A stretch of DNA of 64,000 nt from Solibacillus sp040274725 (GTDB lineage Bacteria; Bacillota; Bacilli; Bacillales_A; Planococcaceae), in the NCBI GenBank assembly GCA_040274725.1, contig JBEMAQ010000017.1, positions 19,919 through 83,918 on the forward strand, given 5' to 3'. The notes below the pieces were generated by a model, which had not been told where the DNA came from, made no database searches, and saw only the letters and a list, made by a program, of their open reading frames with translations. This document shows positions 1 through 8,712 of the stretch, piece after piece. Both the position numbers and the translations under genes were made by a program. Position 1 is the stretch's first letter, and each line of letters starts with the position of its first letter.

Positions 1-1
1 T

Positions 2-886
2 GGGAAAGAGTTAACAGCTTTATCCAAGCGGGAACTACGTGAGGAGAAAAAGAAGATTGGCATGATTTTTCAACATTTTAATCTTTTATCGTCACGTACA
101 GTATTTGAGAATATCGCGATGCCACTTGAACTAAGCAGGGTACCGAAAAAGCAAATTGAAGTGAACGTGAATGAGGTGCTGAAGTTCGTTGGGCTAGAGG
201 ATAAAGCGCATAGCTATATCGAACAACTATCAGGCGGACAAAAGCAGCGCGTCGGCATTGCGCGTGCACTTGTAACGAAGCCATCGATTTTACTTTGTGA
301 TGAAGCAACATCAGCGCTTGATCCACAAACGACAAAATCTATTTTAAGTCTCCTAAAGAAAGTAAATATTGAATACGGTATTACGATTTTAATTATTACG
401 CACGAAATGGAAGTTATTCGCGATATTTGTAATCGTGTGGCGGTCATGGAGGCGGGGCGTGTAATTGAAACAGGCGATGTGCTTGAAATTTTTGCCTCAC
501 CAAAGCATGAGACGACCAAGAATTTCGTCAACAGTGTTGTTCGAGAGGAAATTCCGCAATCGGTGTATGAGCAACTTCGCAACAATTTTGCAAATCGCCG
601 TATTTATAAGTTGAATTTTTTAGGTGTTGATGTTGGACAGCCGATTGTGTCACAAGTAGCGAAAAAATTTCCGATTGATATTAATGTGTTGTTTGGCAAT
701 ATTACAGAGCTTCAAGGTGTACCATTTGGCAATTTAATCGTCGAACTTGTCGGTGAGGGCAGTGAAATTGATCGTGCGGCAAACTATATCAAGTTAAAAA
801 ACATAGAAATCAAGGAGGTGCGGGCATATGAGAGTGAGCAAGGAAATTATTCTCAACGCCATTTGGGAAACGCTGTACATGGTTAG
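2..886 (+). CDS. metN: Methionine ABC transporter ATP-binding protein MetN (5' end outside window)
   Basis: The reading frame is open from base 2, so the N-terminus with the Walker A motif lies upstream of the window. Visible are the Q-loop (IFQHFN), the ABC signature LSGGQKQRVGIARAL, Walker B LLCDEATSALDP and the switch His (ITHEM). The last ~100 residues form an NIL-type regulatory domain, which in MetN senses methionine. It should energise uptake of methionine through MetI and MetQ, encoded directly downstream. The stop codon lies 59 bases inside metI, so the final ~19 residues (from YESEQ) are read from the metI sequence in another frame, an unusually long overlap. Family identity is secure. 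Confidence 0.95.
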   Translation, partial: GKELTALSKRELREEKKKIGMIFQHFNLLSSRTVFENIAMPLELSRVPKKQIEVNVNEVLKFVGLEDKAHSYIEQLSGGQKQRVGIARALVTKPSILLCDEATSALDPQTTKSILSLLKKVNIEYGITILIITHEMEVIRDICNRVAVMEAGRVIETGDVLEIFASPKHETTKNFVNSVVREEIPQSVYEQLRNNFANRRIYKLNFLGVDVGQPIVSQVAKKFPIDINVLFGNITELQGVPFGNLIVELVGEGSEIDRAANYIKLKNIEIKEVRAYESEQGNYSQRHLGNAVHG

Positions 887-1478
887 TATTTCGCTCGTAT
901 TCGGTGCGTTATTAGGCATTGTACTAGGGGTGACACTTGTTGTGACACGAAAGGGCCATATTTTAGAAAATCGTTATATTTACGGTACTTTAAATCCAAT
1001 CGTTAATATTTTCCGTTCGATTCCATTCATTATTTTACTTGTGGCGATTATTCCATTCACGCGTCTAATTATTGGGACAGCAATTGGGACGACAGCGGCA
1101 ATTGTGCCACTTGTGCTACATGTAGGTCCTTATATTTCACGTTTAATCGAAAACTCATTACTTGATGTCGATCAAGGCATTATTGAAGCAGCGAAGGCAA
1201 TGGGTGCAAGCTCATGGCAAATTATTACGAAATTTTTAATACCAGAAGCATTGCCATCTCTTATTTTAAGTGTAGCAACTGCAACAATTGGTCTGATTGG
1301 TGCAACGGCAATGGCGGGTGCAGTAGGTGGTGGTGGCCTTGGCGATGTGGCAATTACATACGGCTATCAGCGCTTTGATAATGTCACAATTTTAGTAACG
1401 GTTATATTGCTTGTTGGGTTAGTACAGATTATTCAAACAGTTGGCTACAAGCTAGAACATAAGCTACGCCGCGTATAG
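828..1478 (+). CDS. metI: Methionine ABC transporter permease MetI
   Basis: A 216-residue inner-membrane permease with about five hydrophobic segments. The EAA loop that contacts MetN is visible as EAAKAMGASSWQIITKFLIP. The start is fixed by a strong ribosome binding site (AAGGAGGTG, 810-818) nine bases before the ATG, although this places the start 59 bases inside metN. Length and motifs fit the MetI family. It sits second in metN-metI-metQ and should form the methionine channel. Confidence 0.95.
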   Translation: MRVSKEIILNAIWETLYMVSISLVFGALLGIVLGVTLVVTRKGHILENRYIYGTLNPIVNIFRSIPFIILLVAIIPFTRLIIGTAIGTTAAIVPLVLHVGPYISRLIENSLLDVDQGIIEAAKAMGASSWQIITKFLIPEALPSLILSVATATIGLIGATAMAGAVGGGGLGDVAITYGYQRFDNVTILVTVILLVGLVQIIQTVGYKLEHKLRRV

Positions 1479-1490
1479 GAGAGATGTTAG

Positions 1491-2336
1491 ATGAAAAAGC
1501 TTTTTGGATTATTATTATTAACGATTTTATTAGTTGCTTGTGGGGGAGAGGATGTATCACCGGCTAAAGGAACATCAGAGCCAGTAAAGGTAGGTATTCG
1601 TAGTAGTGAAGTTACAACGTGGAACTATATAAAGGAGCGCGCGGCTGAGCAAGGGATTGATATAGAGCTTGTTATTTTATCAGCGCAACTTGACCCGAAT
1701 CAGTTACTAGCAGAAGGTGAGCTCGATTTAAATGCATTCCAGCACGTTGCATATTTAAATTTATTTAATACAAGTAATAACACAAATATTGAGCCGATTG
1801 GTACGACAATTATTGCACCGATTGGTCTGTATTCAAATAAATACGACAAAATTGAAGATTTAAAAGAAGGCATGAAAGTGGCGGTACCAAATGACCCATC
1901 AAACTGGGGACGCGCATTATTATTACTTCAGGAAAAGGGCTTTATTAAAGTGTCAGAGGACTTTGATGGTAACGGCGGGGCAGACCGCATTAAAGAAAAT
2001 CCGTATAATTTAGAAATTTTGCCTGTAGAGGCAGCAACATTGCCGCGTGTAATGGAGGATATTGATTTTGCGATTATTAATAATGGCATTGCATTAGAGT
2101 CAGGGCTTTATTTAACGGATGCTTTAATTCATGAGGACGCGGCAGCGAAACCATTTATTAATGTCATTGCAACCAATGCAGAAGATGTAGATAACGAAAC
2201 GTACCAAAAAATTGTCGACATTTATCAGGATGAGGAAACAAGTGCTTTTATTGAAAAAGAGTTTGAGAGCAATTTCCTTCCTGTTAAATTAACACTTGAG
2301 GAATTAGCGACGTGGAAAGATGTGTATTCATATTAA
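1491..2336 (+). CDS. metQ: Methionine-binding lipoprotein MetQ (NlpA family)
   Basis: A 281-residue lipoprotein with a lysine-rich N-terminus, a hydrophobic stretch and a lipobox LLVAC, giving lipidated Cys17. The mature part has NlpA/MetQ features: ALDLN-like ELDLNAFQH, AVPNDPSNWGRALLLLQ and the FAIINNGIALESGL region that lines the ligand site. It should capture methionine or a related sulfur compound outside the membrane and deliver it to MetI. It begins 12 bases after metI and is followed 16 bases later by a flavin monooxygenase, so all four genes are probably one transcript. Confidence 0.93.
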   Translation: MKKLFGLLLLTILLVACGGEDVSPAKGTSEPVKVGIRSSEVTTWNYIKERAAEQGIDIELVILSAQLDPNQLLAEGELDLNAFQHVAYLNLFNTSNNTNIEPIGTTIIAPIGLYSNKYDKIEDLKEGMKVAVPNDPSNWGRALLLLQEKGFIKVSEDFDGNGGADRIKENPYNLEILPVEAATLPRVMEDIDFAIINNGIALESGLYLTDALIHEDAAAKPFINVIATNAEDVDNETYQKIVDIYQDEETSAFIEKEFESNFLPVKLTLEELATWKDVYSY

Positions 2337-2352
2337 ATAGGGGGCAAATTCA

Positions 2353-3693
2353 ATGACAAATCGCGAAATTAAATTATCGCTTTATTTAATCGGAGCAGGG
2401 ATGCATGTGGCGGCGTGGAAGCATCCGGATGCACAGGCCAATGCGAGTATTGATATTAAGGCACTGCAGAAATCAGCGCAAATCGCAGAGAAGGGGAAGT
2501 TTGATATCGTTTTTGTCGCTGATAGCTTAGCGATTAATGCCGAGTCGCATCCACATATTTTAAATCGCTTTGATCCAATTGTTCAAATTACGGCGCTTGC
2601 TGCGGCAACAGAAAAAATTGGACTAGGGGCAACTGCTTCAACAACGTATAGTGAGCCATATGTTTTAGCGAGACAGCTATTATCTGTTGACCATATTAGC
2701 GGTGGACGCGTTGCATGGAATCTTGTAACAACAGCTGATGCAACAGGGCAAACGGCGTTAAACTTTAGTAACAATCAGCATGTGGAGCACGATCAGCGTT
2801 ATGAGCGCGCAGAGGAATTTATTGATGTCGTGAAAGGCTTATGGGATTCTTGGGAAGATGATGCCTTTGTTTATGATAAAGAAAATGGTACTTTCTATAA
2901 TCCACAAAAGCTCCATGAAACAAATTATAACGGTAAGCATTTTTCAATTAAAGGACCTCTAAATATTGCACGCTCCCCACAAGGTTACCCCGTCGTTGTC
3001 GTGGCAGGCGCATCAAAGCCTGGTCAAAAATTGTCGAGCCGGGTGGCGGATGCAGTATTCGTTCATTGGGATAGTATTGAAACAGCAAAAGCGCATTATA
3101 AGGAATTAAAGGCGCAAGTTGTACAAAATGGACGTGACCCTGAGCAGTTCGTAGTGTTCCACGGTATTTCTCCAATTGTCGCAGATACCGAGGAAGAGGC
3201 GATTCGTCGCTATGAGGAGCTACATAATTTAGTAGACCCTTATGAGGCATTAAAATTTGTATCTGGCTATATGGGGAATGTAGATTTCTCGAAATATTCG
3301 CTAGATACACCAGCCATTGAAGTAGAATTCCCAGTAGTAAATAGTATCCAAAGTAACTTTAATGAGCTATTCGAAATTATTAAGCGCGACAATTTAAAGG
3401 TAGGCGAACTTTATACAAAGCTATTTAATAGTGCGAAGCGTGATGCCTTTGTCGGTTCTGCGGAACAGGTGGCTGACGAGATGGAGCGTTGGTTTAATGA
3501 ACGCGCATGCGACGGCTTTATGCTACAGTTCCCGCTACTACCACGTGATTTAGAGGCGTTTGTTGAAAAGGTTGTGCCGATTCTTCAGCAGCGCGGTATT
3601 TTTAAAGAAGATTACAATGGTGCATCGTTACGCGAACATTTAGGAATCGCGAAGCCAGTAAATCAATATGTAAAAACAATTCAACGTATTTAA
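2353..3693 (+). CDS. LLM-class flavin-dependent monooxygenase (NtaA/SnaA/DszA/CmoJ-like)
   Basis: A 446-residue member of the bacterial luciferase-like family, subgroup NtaA/SnaA/DszA. Typical stretches are FVADSL near residue 55, HISGGRVAWNLVTT near 115, RYERAEEFIDVVKGLWDSW and ARSPQGYPVVVVAGAS. These enzymes use FMNH2 supplied by a separate reductase to oxidise small N- or S-containing substrates. Because the gene closes a methionine-type transporter operon, I infer a sulfur-salvage role similar to B. subtilis CmoJ (S-methylcysteine derivatives); the substrate is not visible in the sequence. Start supported by AGGGGGC about eight bases upstream. Confidence 0.85.
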   Translation: MTNREIKLSLYLIGAGMHVAAWKHPDAQANASIDIKALQKSAQIAEKGKFDIVFVADSLAINAESHPHILNRFDPIVQITALAAATEKIGLGATASTTYSEPYVLARQLLSVDHISGGRVAWNLVTTADATGQTALNFSNNQHVEHDQRYERAEEFIDVVKGLWDSWEDDAFVYDKENGTFYNPQKLHETNYNGKHFSIKGPLNIARSPQGYPVVVVAGASKPGQKLSSRVADAVFVHWDSIETAKAHYKELKAQVVQNGRDPEQFVVFHGISPIVADTEEEAIRRYEELHNLVDPYEALKFVSGYMGNVDFSKYSLDTPAIEVEFPVVNSIQSNFNELFEIIKRDNLKVGELYTKLFNSAKRDAFVGSAEQVADEMERWFNERACDGFMLQFPLLPRDLEAFVEKVVPILQQRGIFKEDYNGASLREHLGIAKPVNQYVKTIQRI

Positions 3694-3710
3694 GTAGAAA
3701 TAGTTCAAAA

Positions 3711-3760
3711 AACTCAACTACCTCGTATCAATCGTTACGAGGTAGTTGAGTTTTTTATTT
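3711..3760 (+). terminator. Intrinsic terminator of the met operon
   Basis: A perfect 17-bp stem (3711-3727 with 3736-3752), eight-base loop, then a T-rich tail. It closes the metNIQ-monooxygenase transcript. Confidence 0.95.
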
Positions 3761-3771
3761 TGAATATATAA

Positions 3772-3967
3772 GCAAATATTGTTGGGAATTTAACAGTAAC
3801 GGCTGTACAAGTGCCCAAATCGATTGGTCAAGTTCATATGATTCATGAAACGTTATTCAACAATTAAAGATATTTCGCATGAAGCACAAGATCCAGTGTA
3901 GCAAACAATCCCTATTGCACAGGAGCGGCTGTCACATAGTATCAATTATTTTAGAATGGCTTTTAAA
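3772..3967 (+). other. Possible decayed coding remnant
   Basis: Codon-like sequence runs from 3772 in one frame (reading ...GNLTVTAVQVPKSIGQ...) and continues after a +1 shift (IKDISHEAQDPV, stop, QTIPIAQERLSHSI). Two internal disruptions and no start or ribosome binding site suggest the 3' end of a dead gene. I could not assign a family. It may be chance. Confidence 0.3.
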
Positions 3968-3972
3968 TTGGA

Positions 3973-4134
3973 TTAACCGAACATTTTCATCAAAATATCA
4001 AATATTATCATACCAAATGCTCCGATTCCATAGAAGGAAGCACCACCAAATAACGCTAATAAAACAAATCGTCTTCCATTTTTACTTAACACGGGATGTG
4101 CGGCAGACTTAATTACTGGTTTATTATATTCCAT
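3973..4134 (-). CDS. Small single-span membrane protein, 53 aa, unknown function
   Basis: An ATG at 4134 is preceded on the minus strand by an excellent ribosome binding site (AAGGAGGAATTTATC). The product starts MEYNKPVIKSAAHPVLSKNG, followed by two basic residues and one glycine-rich hydrophobic segment (RFVLLALFGGASFYGIGAFG) ending in FDILMKMFG. A cytosolic basic head and one membrane span are the only visible features. I do not recognise the family. Support is the start signal and the membrane-protein-like composition; the opposite strand also holds a longer but signal-free reading frame, which I discounted. Confidence 0.65.
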   Translation of the reverse strand: MEYNKPVIKSAAHPVLSKNGRRFVLLALFGGASFYGIGAFGMIIFDILMKMFG

Positions 4135-4278
4135 GATAAATTCCTCCTTATTTTTCGTTCACATTTTTGTCACTTCTTAATTTTATAATACTCCCTTTCT
4201 GTTATTTGAGCAAGTTTTTTCTCTTTTAATCTTAAAAATAGTTTTTTAATCAATTTTCTTGTTTGTGGTGTGTGCAAA

Positions 4279-4307
4279 TGCAAAGTCGTGAGCAGTTCTG
4301 TTATAAT
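4279..4307 (+). promoter_or_regulatory. Candidate extended -10 promoter for the DUF1456 gene
   Basis: TG-T-TATAAT (-10 at 4302-4307) lies 30 bases before the start codon; the -35 region is poor, as is common with an extended -10. Confidence 0.5.
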
Positions 4308-4337
4308 GGAACTCATGTGAAATTCAGGAGGACAATA

Positions 4338-4832
4338 ATGACAAATAATGATATTCTAATTCGTTTACGCTATGCATTTGATATTAAAAATGTAGATCTG
4401 GTAGAAATGTTTACCCTTGGTGGCATGCCTTATACAAAAGATGATGTGATGAACATGCTCGTAAAAGTAGAGGAAGATGAGCAAGCACCAGAAAACTTTA
4501 TTAAAGTGAGCAATAAAATGTTAGAGGCATTTTTAAATGGCTTTATTACATTTAAGCGTGGACCGCAAAAGGATGAAAATGGTCAAGTAAAAGGACCTCT
4601 TCCAGTAACAGGCAAAGAGAGCGCGAATAATATGCTACTGAAAAAGGTGAAAATCGCGCTTGGTTTAACAAGTGAAGAAATGCTAGACCTTTTATATGAG
4701 GGCGGCGTAAGCGTATCAAAAGGTGAGTTAGGTGCGATTTTACGTAATCCTACACATAAAAATTACAAAGTATGTTTAGACCGTTTTGCACGTAATTTCC
4801 TAAAAGGGTTAACAATGAAATATCGTAAATAA
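4338..4832 (+). CDS. DUF1456 (YehS-like) protein
   Basis: A 164-residue soluble protein made of two repeats of about 70 residues, each with the pattern ILIRLRYAFDIKNVDLVEMF / MLLKKVKIALGLTSEEMLDLL, the hallmark of DUF1456. The internal duplication is visible directly. Family members have no established biochemical role that I know of. The start at 4338 is chosen because of AGGAGGACAATA just upstream; a more upstream in-frame codon has no such site. Single-gene unit with its own promoter and terminator. Confidence 0.85.
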   Translation: MTNNDILIRLRYAFDIKNVDLVEMFTLGGMPYTKDDVMNMLVKVEEDEQAPENFIKVSNKMLEAFLNGFITFKRGPQKDENGQVKGPLPVTGKESANNMLLKKVKIALGLTSEEMLDLLYEGGVSVSKGELGAILRNPTHKNYKVCLDRFARNFLKGLTMKYRK

Positions 4833-4842
4833 GTAAGGGGAG

Positions 4843-4877
4843 CTATCCAAAGGTAATACTTTTGGATAGTTTTTTAT
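4843..4877 (+). terminator. Intrinsic terminator after DUF1456 gene
   Basis: Nine-bp stem (4843-4851 with 4861-4869) followed by TTTTTTATT. Confidence 0.85.
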
Positions 4878-5051
4878 TGTTGTAATAATGTAGAAAATAC
4901 AGGTAAAATGGTATAAAATAGGTAACACTACCGTTCGTTTGTTCAGTCGGCATAGGTGAAATTAAATAGCTGAAGCTAAAATATTAAGGGTTCAATCATA
5001 AAATTTGTTACTATAGAAAGGATGATTAAATAGAACGGAATGGTGAAGTAA

Positions 5052-5948
5052 GTGAAGACATTTAAAAAGGTTTATATAGAAATAATTAGCGTTTGTAATT
5101 TAGCATGTAGTTTTTGTCCGCCAACATTGCGTTCAAAAGGCTTATTAAAGGTTGAGGATTTTGCGAAGCGCTTGGATGAGATTGCGCCGTTTACAAAATA
5201 TATTTATTTACATGTAAAAGGCGAGCCGCTAATGCATCCGCGTATAGGTGAAATGCTTGATATTGCGCATGAAAAGGGCTTTAAGGTAAACATTACAACG
5301 AATGGTACGCTTATCAAGAAAAATCATGACAAGTTATTAGGAAAGCCAGCATTACGTCAAATTAACTTTTCACTGCATAGCTTTGATGGACATGAGGGCT
5401 CTGAAAATCGCGAGAAGTATTTAGAGGATATTTTACAATTTGTTCGCGATGCCAGAAGTCACAATATTATTATTAGCTATCGTTTATGGAATTTACAAAA
5501 GGAAGCGATTACGGATGTTGCAGCACGTCGCAATCGTGAGACGCTAGAAATTTTGGAGCAAGAATATGGGCTTGATTATTTAATTGAAGAGCGCGTTCAA
5601 CCCGGAAAAGGTCTGAAAATTGACAAAAACATTTATTTAAATCAAGACCACGAATTCCGCTGGCCAGCACTGCATGAAAAAGCCGATGAGGGCCGAGGCT
5701 TTTGTCATGCGCTGCGTACGCATGCAGCAATTTTAGTAGATGGGACTGTTGTGCCATGTTGCTTAGACGGTGAAGGTGTCATTAATTTAGGAAATGTAAA
5801 TGACCAAAAATTTGGCGAGATTATGGATAGTGAGCGCGCAACAAATTTAGTAGATGGTTTCTCAAAACGTCAGGCTGTTGAGGAACTATGTCAAAAATGT
5901 GGCTTCCGTCAAAAGTTTGGTATGGCAGATGAACTAGTAGAACTTTAG
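5052..5948 (+). CDS. Radical SAM/SPASM domain protein
   Basis: A 298-residue iron-sulfur protein. The radical SAM cluster motif CNLACSFC (Cys-x3-Cys-x2-Cys) is at residues ~16-23, and the GEP motif that contacts SAM is visible as KGEPLMHP. The C-terminus carries a SPASM-like set of cysteines: CHALRTH, DGTVVPCCLDGEG and CQKCGF, expected to bind auxiliary 4Fe-4S. SPASM enzymes often modify peptides or maturases, but no precursor-peptide gene was seen nearby. A TAA immediately precedes the GTG start, so this is the longest possible form. Substrate unknown. Confidence 0.88.
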   Translation: MKTFKKVYIEIISVCNLACSFCPPTLRSKGLLKVEDFAKRLDEIAPFTKYIYLHVKGEPLMHPRIGEMLDIAHEKGFKVNITTNGTLIKKNHDKLLGKPALRQINFSLHSFDGHEGSENREKYLEDILQFVRDARSHNIIISYRLWNLQKEAITDVAARRNRETLEILEQEYGLDYLIEERVQPGKGLKIDKNIYLNQDHEFRWPALHEKADEGRGFCHALRTHAAILVDGTVVPCCLDGEGVINLGNVNDQKFGEIMDSERATNLVDGFSKRQAVEELCQKCGFRQKFGMADELVEL

Positions 5949-6081
5949 ATTTTAAAGCGGGAATTAGATAATTTGTTAAAAAAGTCATAAATTTGAAACT
6001 ATTATTGTATATTTTTTTCATTTCACCTTGTACTATTATAAGAAACGATAGATGTCCTGGATTATATAGAGGAGGAATACA

Positions 6082-7833
6082 ATGTTTGGAAGAAAAAAAA
6101 CGATGGATCAGTATGAGTACTTTAGTAAAGTTAATCATTCTGATATTCCAGCCAATGAACGATTTAAAGAAAAGTTAGATTTTTTGGCCCTGTCTCAAGT
6201 TCGACGCCAAGCGGTAACGAATTTAAGTAAGCTTTACAAAGAGCATCGTGATTATATACTGGATAATTTTTATGAACGTTTATTAGATATCTCAGATTTT
6301 CGCCAAATTATTGAAGAAAATTCAAGTTTAGAACGACTAAAGGTTACATTTGACCGTCACTTTACAAGCTTATTTGAAGATGAATTGAATTTAGAATATG
6401 TATTTAAACGTCGCCGTATCGCGTTTACACATGCGCGTATCGGCGTGTTACCAAACTGGATGATTTCGGCCTATACATTAATTAATCAGCTTATTATTCC
6501 ATTAATTGTGAAAGAGTATGGGCGCGACCAAAGCAAAATGCTAGATGCGCTACTTGCTTATGACAGTCTTGTAACGATTGATATTCAAATTATCGTCGAG
6601 ACGTATATTGAGATTCAAGGCGGCTCGGTTGTAAATGGTTTAGGTGAAATTATTAAATACAATACGCAGCTCGATCAAATTAAAGAGCTCATTCAATTCC
6701 AAGAAGTGCAGCATCAAGATGTTAGCATGGCAAGTGGTCTCATGCTTGAGCTTGATGCAAGCATTGAAGAAGTGGCTGCATCTGTTGGAGATATTTCTAC
6801 GCATACGCAGGCATCATTAGTGGAGTTAAATAATGATTTAGACTCACTAAAAAATATTTCACAGCTCCTGCAAAATACAGATGAAGGTCAGCAGGCCGTG
6901 CAGGCAAATGTAGCGAACTTAGTAAATCGTGTGCAAAGTGTATCGAAGGTAATGGAGCTTATTCAAGGCATTGCCGACCAAACAAATTTACTTGCACTAA
7001 ATGCCTCAATTGAAGCAGCTCGTGCAGGAGAAGCAGGTAAAGGCTTTGCTGTTGTAGCAGAAGAGGTACGTAAATTAGCGGACGATACGAAGCGCTCTGT
7101 TCAGTCAATCAATACGGATATTCAAGAGCTATTAGTCATTACAAAAAATATTGATGGCTTAACGAAAAAATCAACACATGAGCTCCATGGCGGCGTATCA
7201 GATGTGATTCAAATTACAGAAACATTGTCACAACTAAACAAGACACTTCAAACGCAGGGCGCACGCTTTGAAGAGATTGCCCTTGTGACAAAAACACAAG
7301 CAGCATCGGCCTCTGAAATTGCCGAACGTAACCGTAGCATAACTGAAAATACTGTGCGCAGTAAAAATATTACGTTTGATACAGGAAAAGCAATCTACAA
7401 GTTAAGTAAAATGATTGATACATATCGTTCAACGACGATTTCGAAAAACTTTATTATTAGTCAGGAAGATATTATCGAGCTTGCCATTACAGATCATTTG
7501 TTGTGGCGCTGGAAAATTTATAATTTAATTCTGGGCTTTGAAAGTATGGAAGATTTAAATATTGAGTCACCACGTGATTCGAATTTAGGCACTTGGTATT
7601 ATGGTAAAGGTAAAACGATTGTTGGCGATGAGCGTGCATATCGTGAGCTAGAGGTACCGTTTCTAGAAGTATATGATATTGCAAAAAGAGCTGTAAAAGC
7701 ATATCAGGCAGGCAATATTGCGCTTGCTGAAGATGAGCTTGAAGCATTAACGATTACATCACGTATCGTCATTGATAAATTGCAGCAATTACAAGCAGTA
7801 TTATTAAAATCAAAAGAAACATTTGGACGCTAA
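6082..7833 (+). CDS. HemAT-like globin-coupled chemoreceptor with C-terminal CZB-like domain
   Basis: A 583-residue soluble transducer with no membrane span. Residues ~20-175 resemble the HemAT protoglobin domain; RRIAFTHARIG places a likely proximal haem ligand at His117. Residues ~220-440 are a methyl-accepting signalling domain with the conserved hairpin QTNLLALNASIEAARAGEAG. Residues ~464-560 look like a chemoreceptor zinc-binding (CZB) domain: TDHLLWRW (His472, Trp475) and LGTWYYGKG. However Ser500 stands where CZB has Cys, and the later histidines are absent. B. subtilis HemAT is about 430 residues, so this tail is extra. It should steer movement in oxygen gradients through CheA/CheW. 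Ribosome binding site GAGGAGG precedes the ATG. Confidence 0.88.
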   Translation: MFGRKKTMDQYEYFSKVNHSDIPANERFKEKLDFLALSQVRRQAVTNLSKLYKEHRDYILDNFYERLLDISDFRQIIEENSSLERLKVTFDRHFTSLFEDELNLEYVFKRRRIAFTHARIGVLPNWMISAYTLINQLIIPLIVKEYGRDQSKMLDALLAYDSLVTIDIQIIVETYIEIQGGSVVNGLGEIIKYNTQLDQIKELIQFQEVQHQDVSMASGLMLELDASIEEVAASVGDISTHTQASLVELNNDLDSLKNISQLLQNTDEGQQAVQANVANLVNRVQSVSKVMELIQGIADQTNLLALNASIEAARAGEAGKGFAVVAEEVRKLADDTKRSVQSINTDIQELLVITKNIDGLTKKSTHELHGGVSDVIQITETLSQLNKTLQTQGARFEEIALVTKTQAASASEIAERNRSITENTVRSKNITFDTGKAIYKLSKMIDTYRSTTISKNFIISQEDIIELAITDHLLWRWKIYNLILGFESMEDLNIESPRDSNLGTWYYGKGKTIVGDERAYRELEVPFLEVYDIAKRAVKAYQAGNIALAEDELEALTITSRIVIDKLQQLQAVLLKSKETFGR

Positions 7834-7849
7834 AATATGTGACATGTAG

Positions 7850-7897
7850 CAAAAGGACTTAGTCAGAATAACATTCTGGAGAAGTCCTTTTGATTTT
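7850..7897. terminator. Bidirectional terminator between convergent genes
   Basis: CAAAAGGACTT pairs with AAGTCCTTTTG (7882-7892); T-rich on both sides. It serves the chemoreceptor gene and the phosphoesterase gene. Confidence 0.85.
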
Positions 7898-7906
7898 GTG
7901 CTAAAG

Positions 7907-8479
7907 CTATGCCTTTAAAAATGTCACAATCATTTTCTCGCTATCATATAAGCACCATTCTTTATTTTCAACAACCGCACCAACATTTACTTGGTATGGT
8001 TTGTCGCTCAGCTGTAGTGGGACGTCGTAAGGAACAGCCATGCGCTGACCATTGACATAAACAGCTGCACGGTGGCTGTGCCCAAAAAATAGTAAGGGTG
8101 TTTCCTGCGGCGGGAATGTCGGCTCAAAATGCTCGTCCCAATCAAATTGGTGACCGTGCATTAATGTCGCCCCTTCAATCGTCATTTTCTCCTTATACTG
8201 TAAAAATTGCTGTTCACCTGTCACTAGGGCAATGCGCTCCTCTTGGTTGCCGATAATGGATGGGAATGTTAGTAGTTCGGTAAATTTTTCCGAAATAATC
8301 GCGGCATCGCCAAGAGGAATATTGCGCAACTCTGCTGCTTTTTTCTTGCCAATTGTGCATTCAAATAAATCGCCAAGCCCAATAATTTTCGCATCGGGTG
8401 CGGTGTCATTAATATGTTGCAATACTTTTTTCGTGCGTTTTGTATGTGAATGAAGATCTCCAATAAGTGCGTATTTCAT
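7907..8479 (-). CDS. Metallophosphoesterase
   Basis: A 190-residue calcineurin-like phosphoesterase. The dimetal site motifs are all present: GDLHSHT (motif I), GLGDLFE (II), GNQEE (III, with Gln where Asn-His is usual), HGHQFD (IV) and GHSHR (V). It should hydrolyse a phosphodiester or phosphomonoester bond in the cytosol; the substrate cannot be read from sequence. The GNQ variant of the GNH motif is similar to that of some diadenosine or PrpE-type phosphatases. The start has GGAGGG upstream on the minus strand. Confidence 0.85.
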   Translation of the reverse strand: MKYALIGDLHSHTKRTKKVLQHINDTAPDAKIIGLGDLFECTIGKKKAAELRNIPLGDAAIISEKFTELLTFPSIIGNQEERIALVTGEQQFLQYKEKMTIEGATLMHGHQFDWDEHFEPTFPPQETPLLFFGHSHRAAVYVNGQRMAVPYDVPLQLSDKPYQVNVGAVVENKEWCLYDSEKMIVTFLKA

Positions 8480-8640
8480 ATAAACCCTCCGAAGTATAAG
8501 CTTATTTTATTATAGCTTAGAATGAGCAAATCCTATTCAACTTATTACTCACTTTTTAATCCGAGTAGAGATTAACTTACTATAATAATGTGCTCCAAAT
8601 AATTGAGTTTTTTTATGCTAGTTTAATTTATAAAATAACG

Positions 8641-8669
8641 TTGCTAGAAAAATCATAGCTTGGTACAAT
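8641..8669 (+). promoter_or_regulatory. SigA-type promoter of the acyl-CoA dehydrogenase/thiolase unit
   Basis: TTGCTA (8641-8646), 17-base spacer, TACAAT (8664-8669), 44 bases before the chosen start codon. Confidence 0.65.
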
Positions 8670-8712
8670 TTTATTAGTATAGAAAATTCTGATAACTAAA
8701 GGGGTGCGTCGG

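Noticed and set aside
3879..4112. 77-codon plus-strand frame
   Set aside because: No ribosome binding site, and it overlaps a minus-strand small gene with an excellent one and membrane-protein composition.
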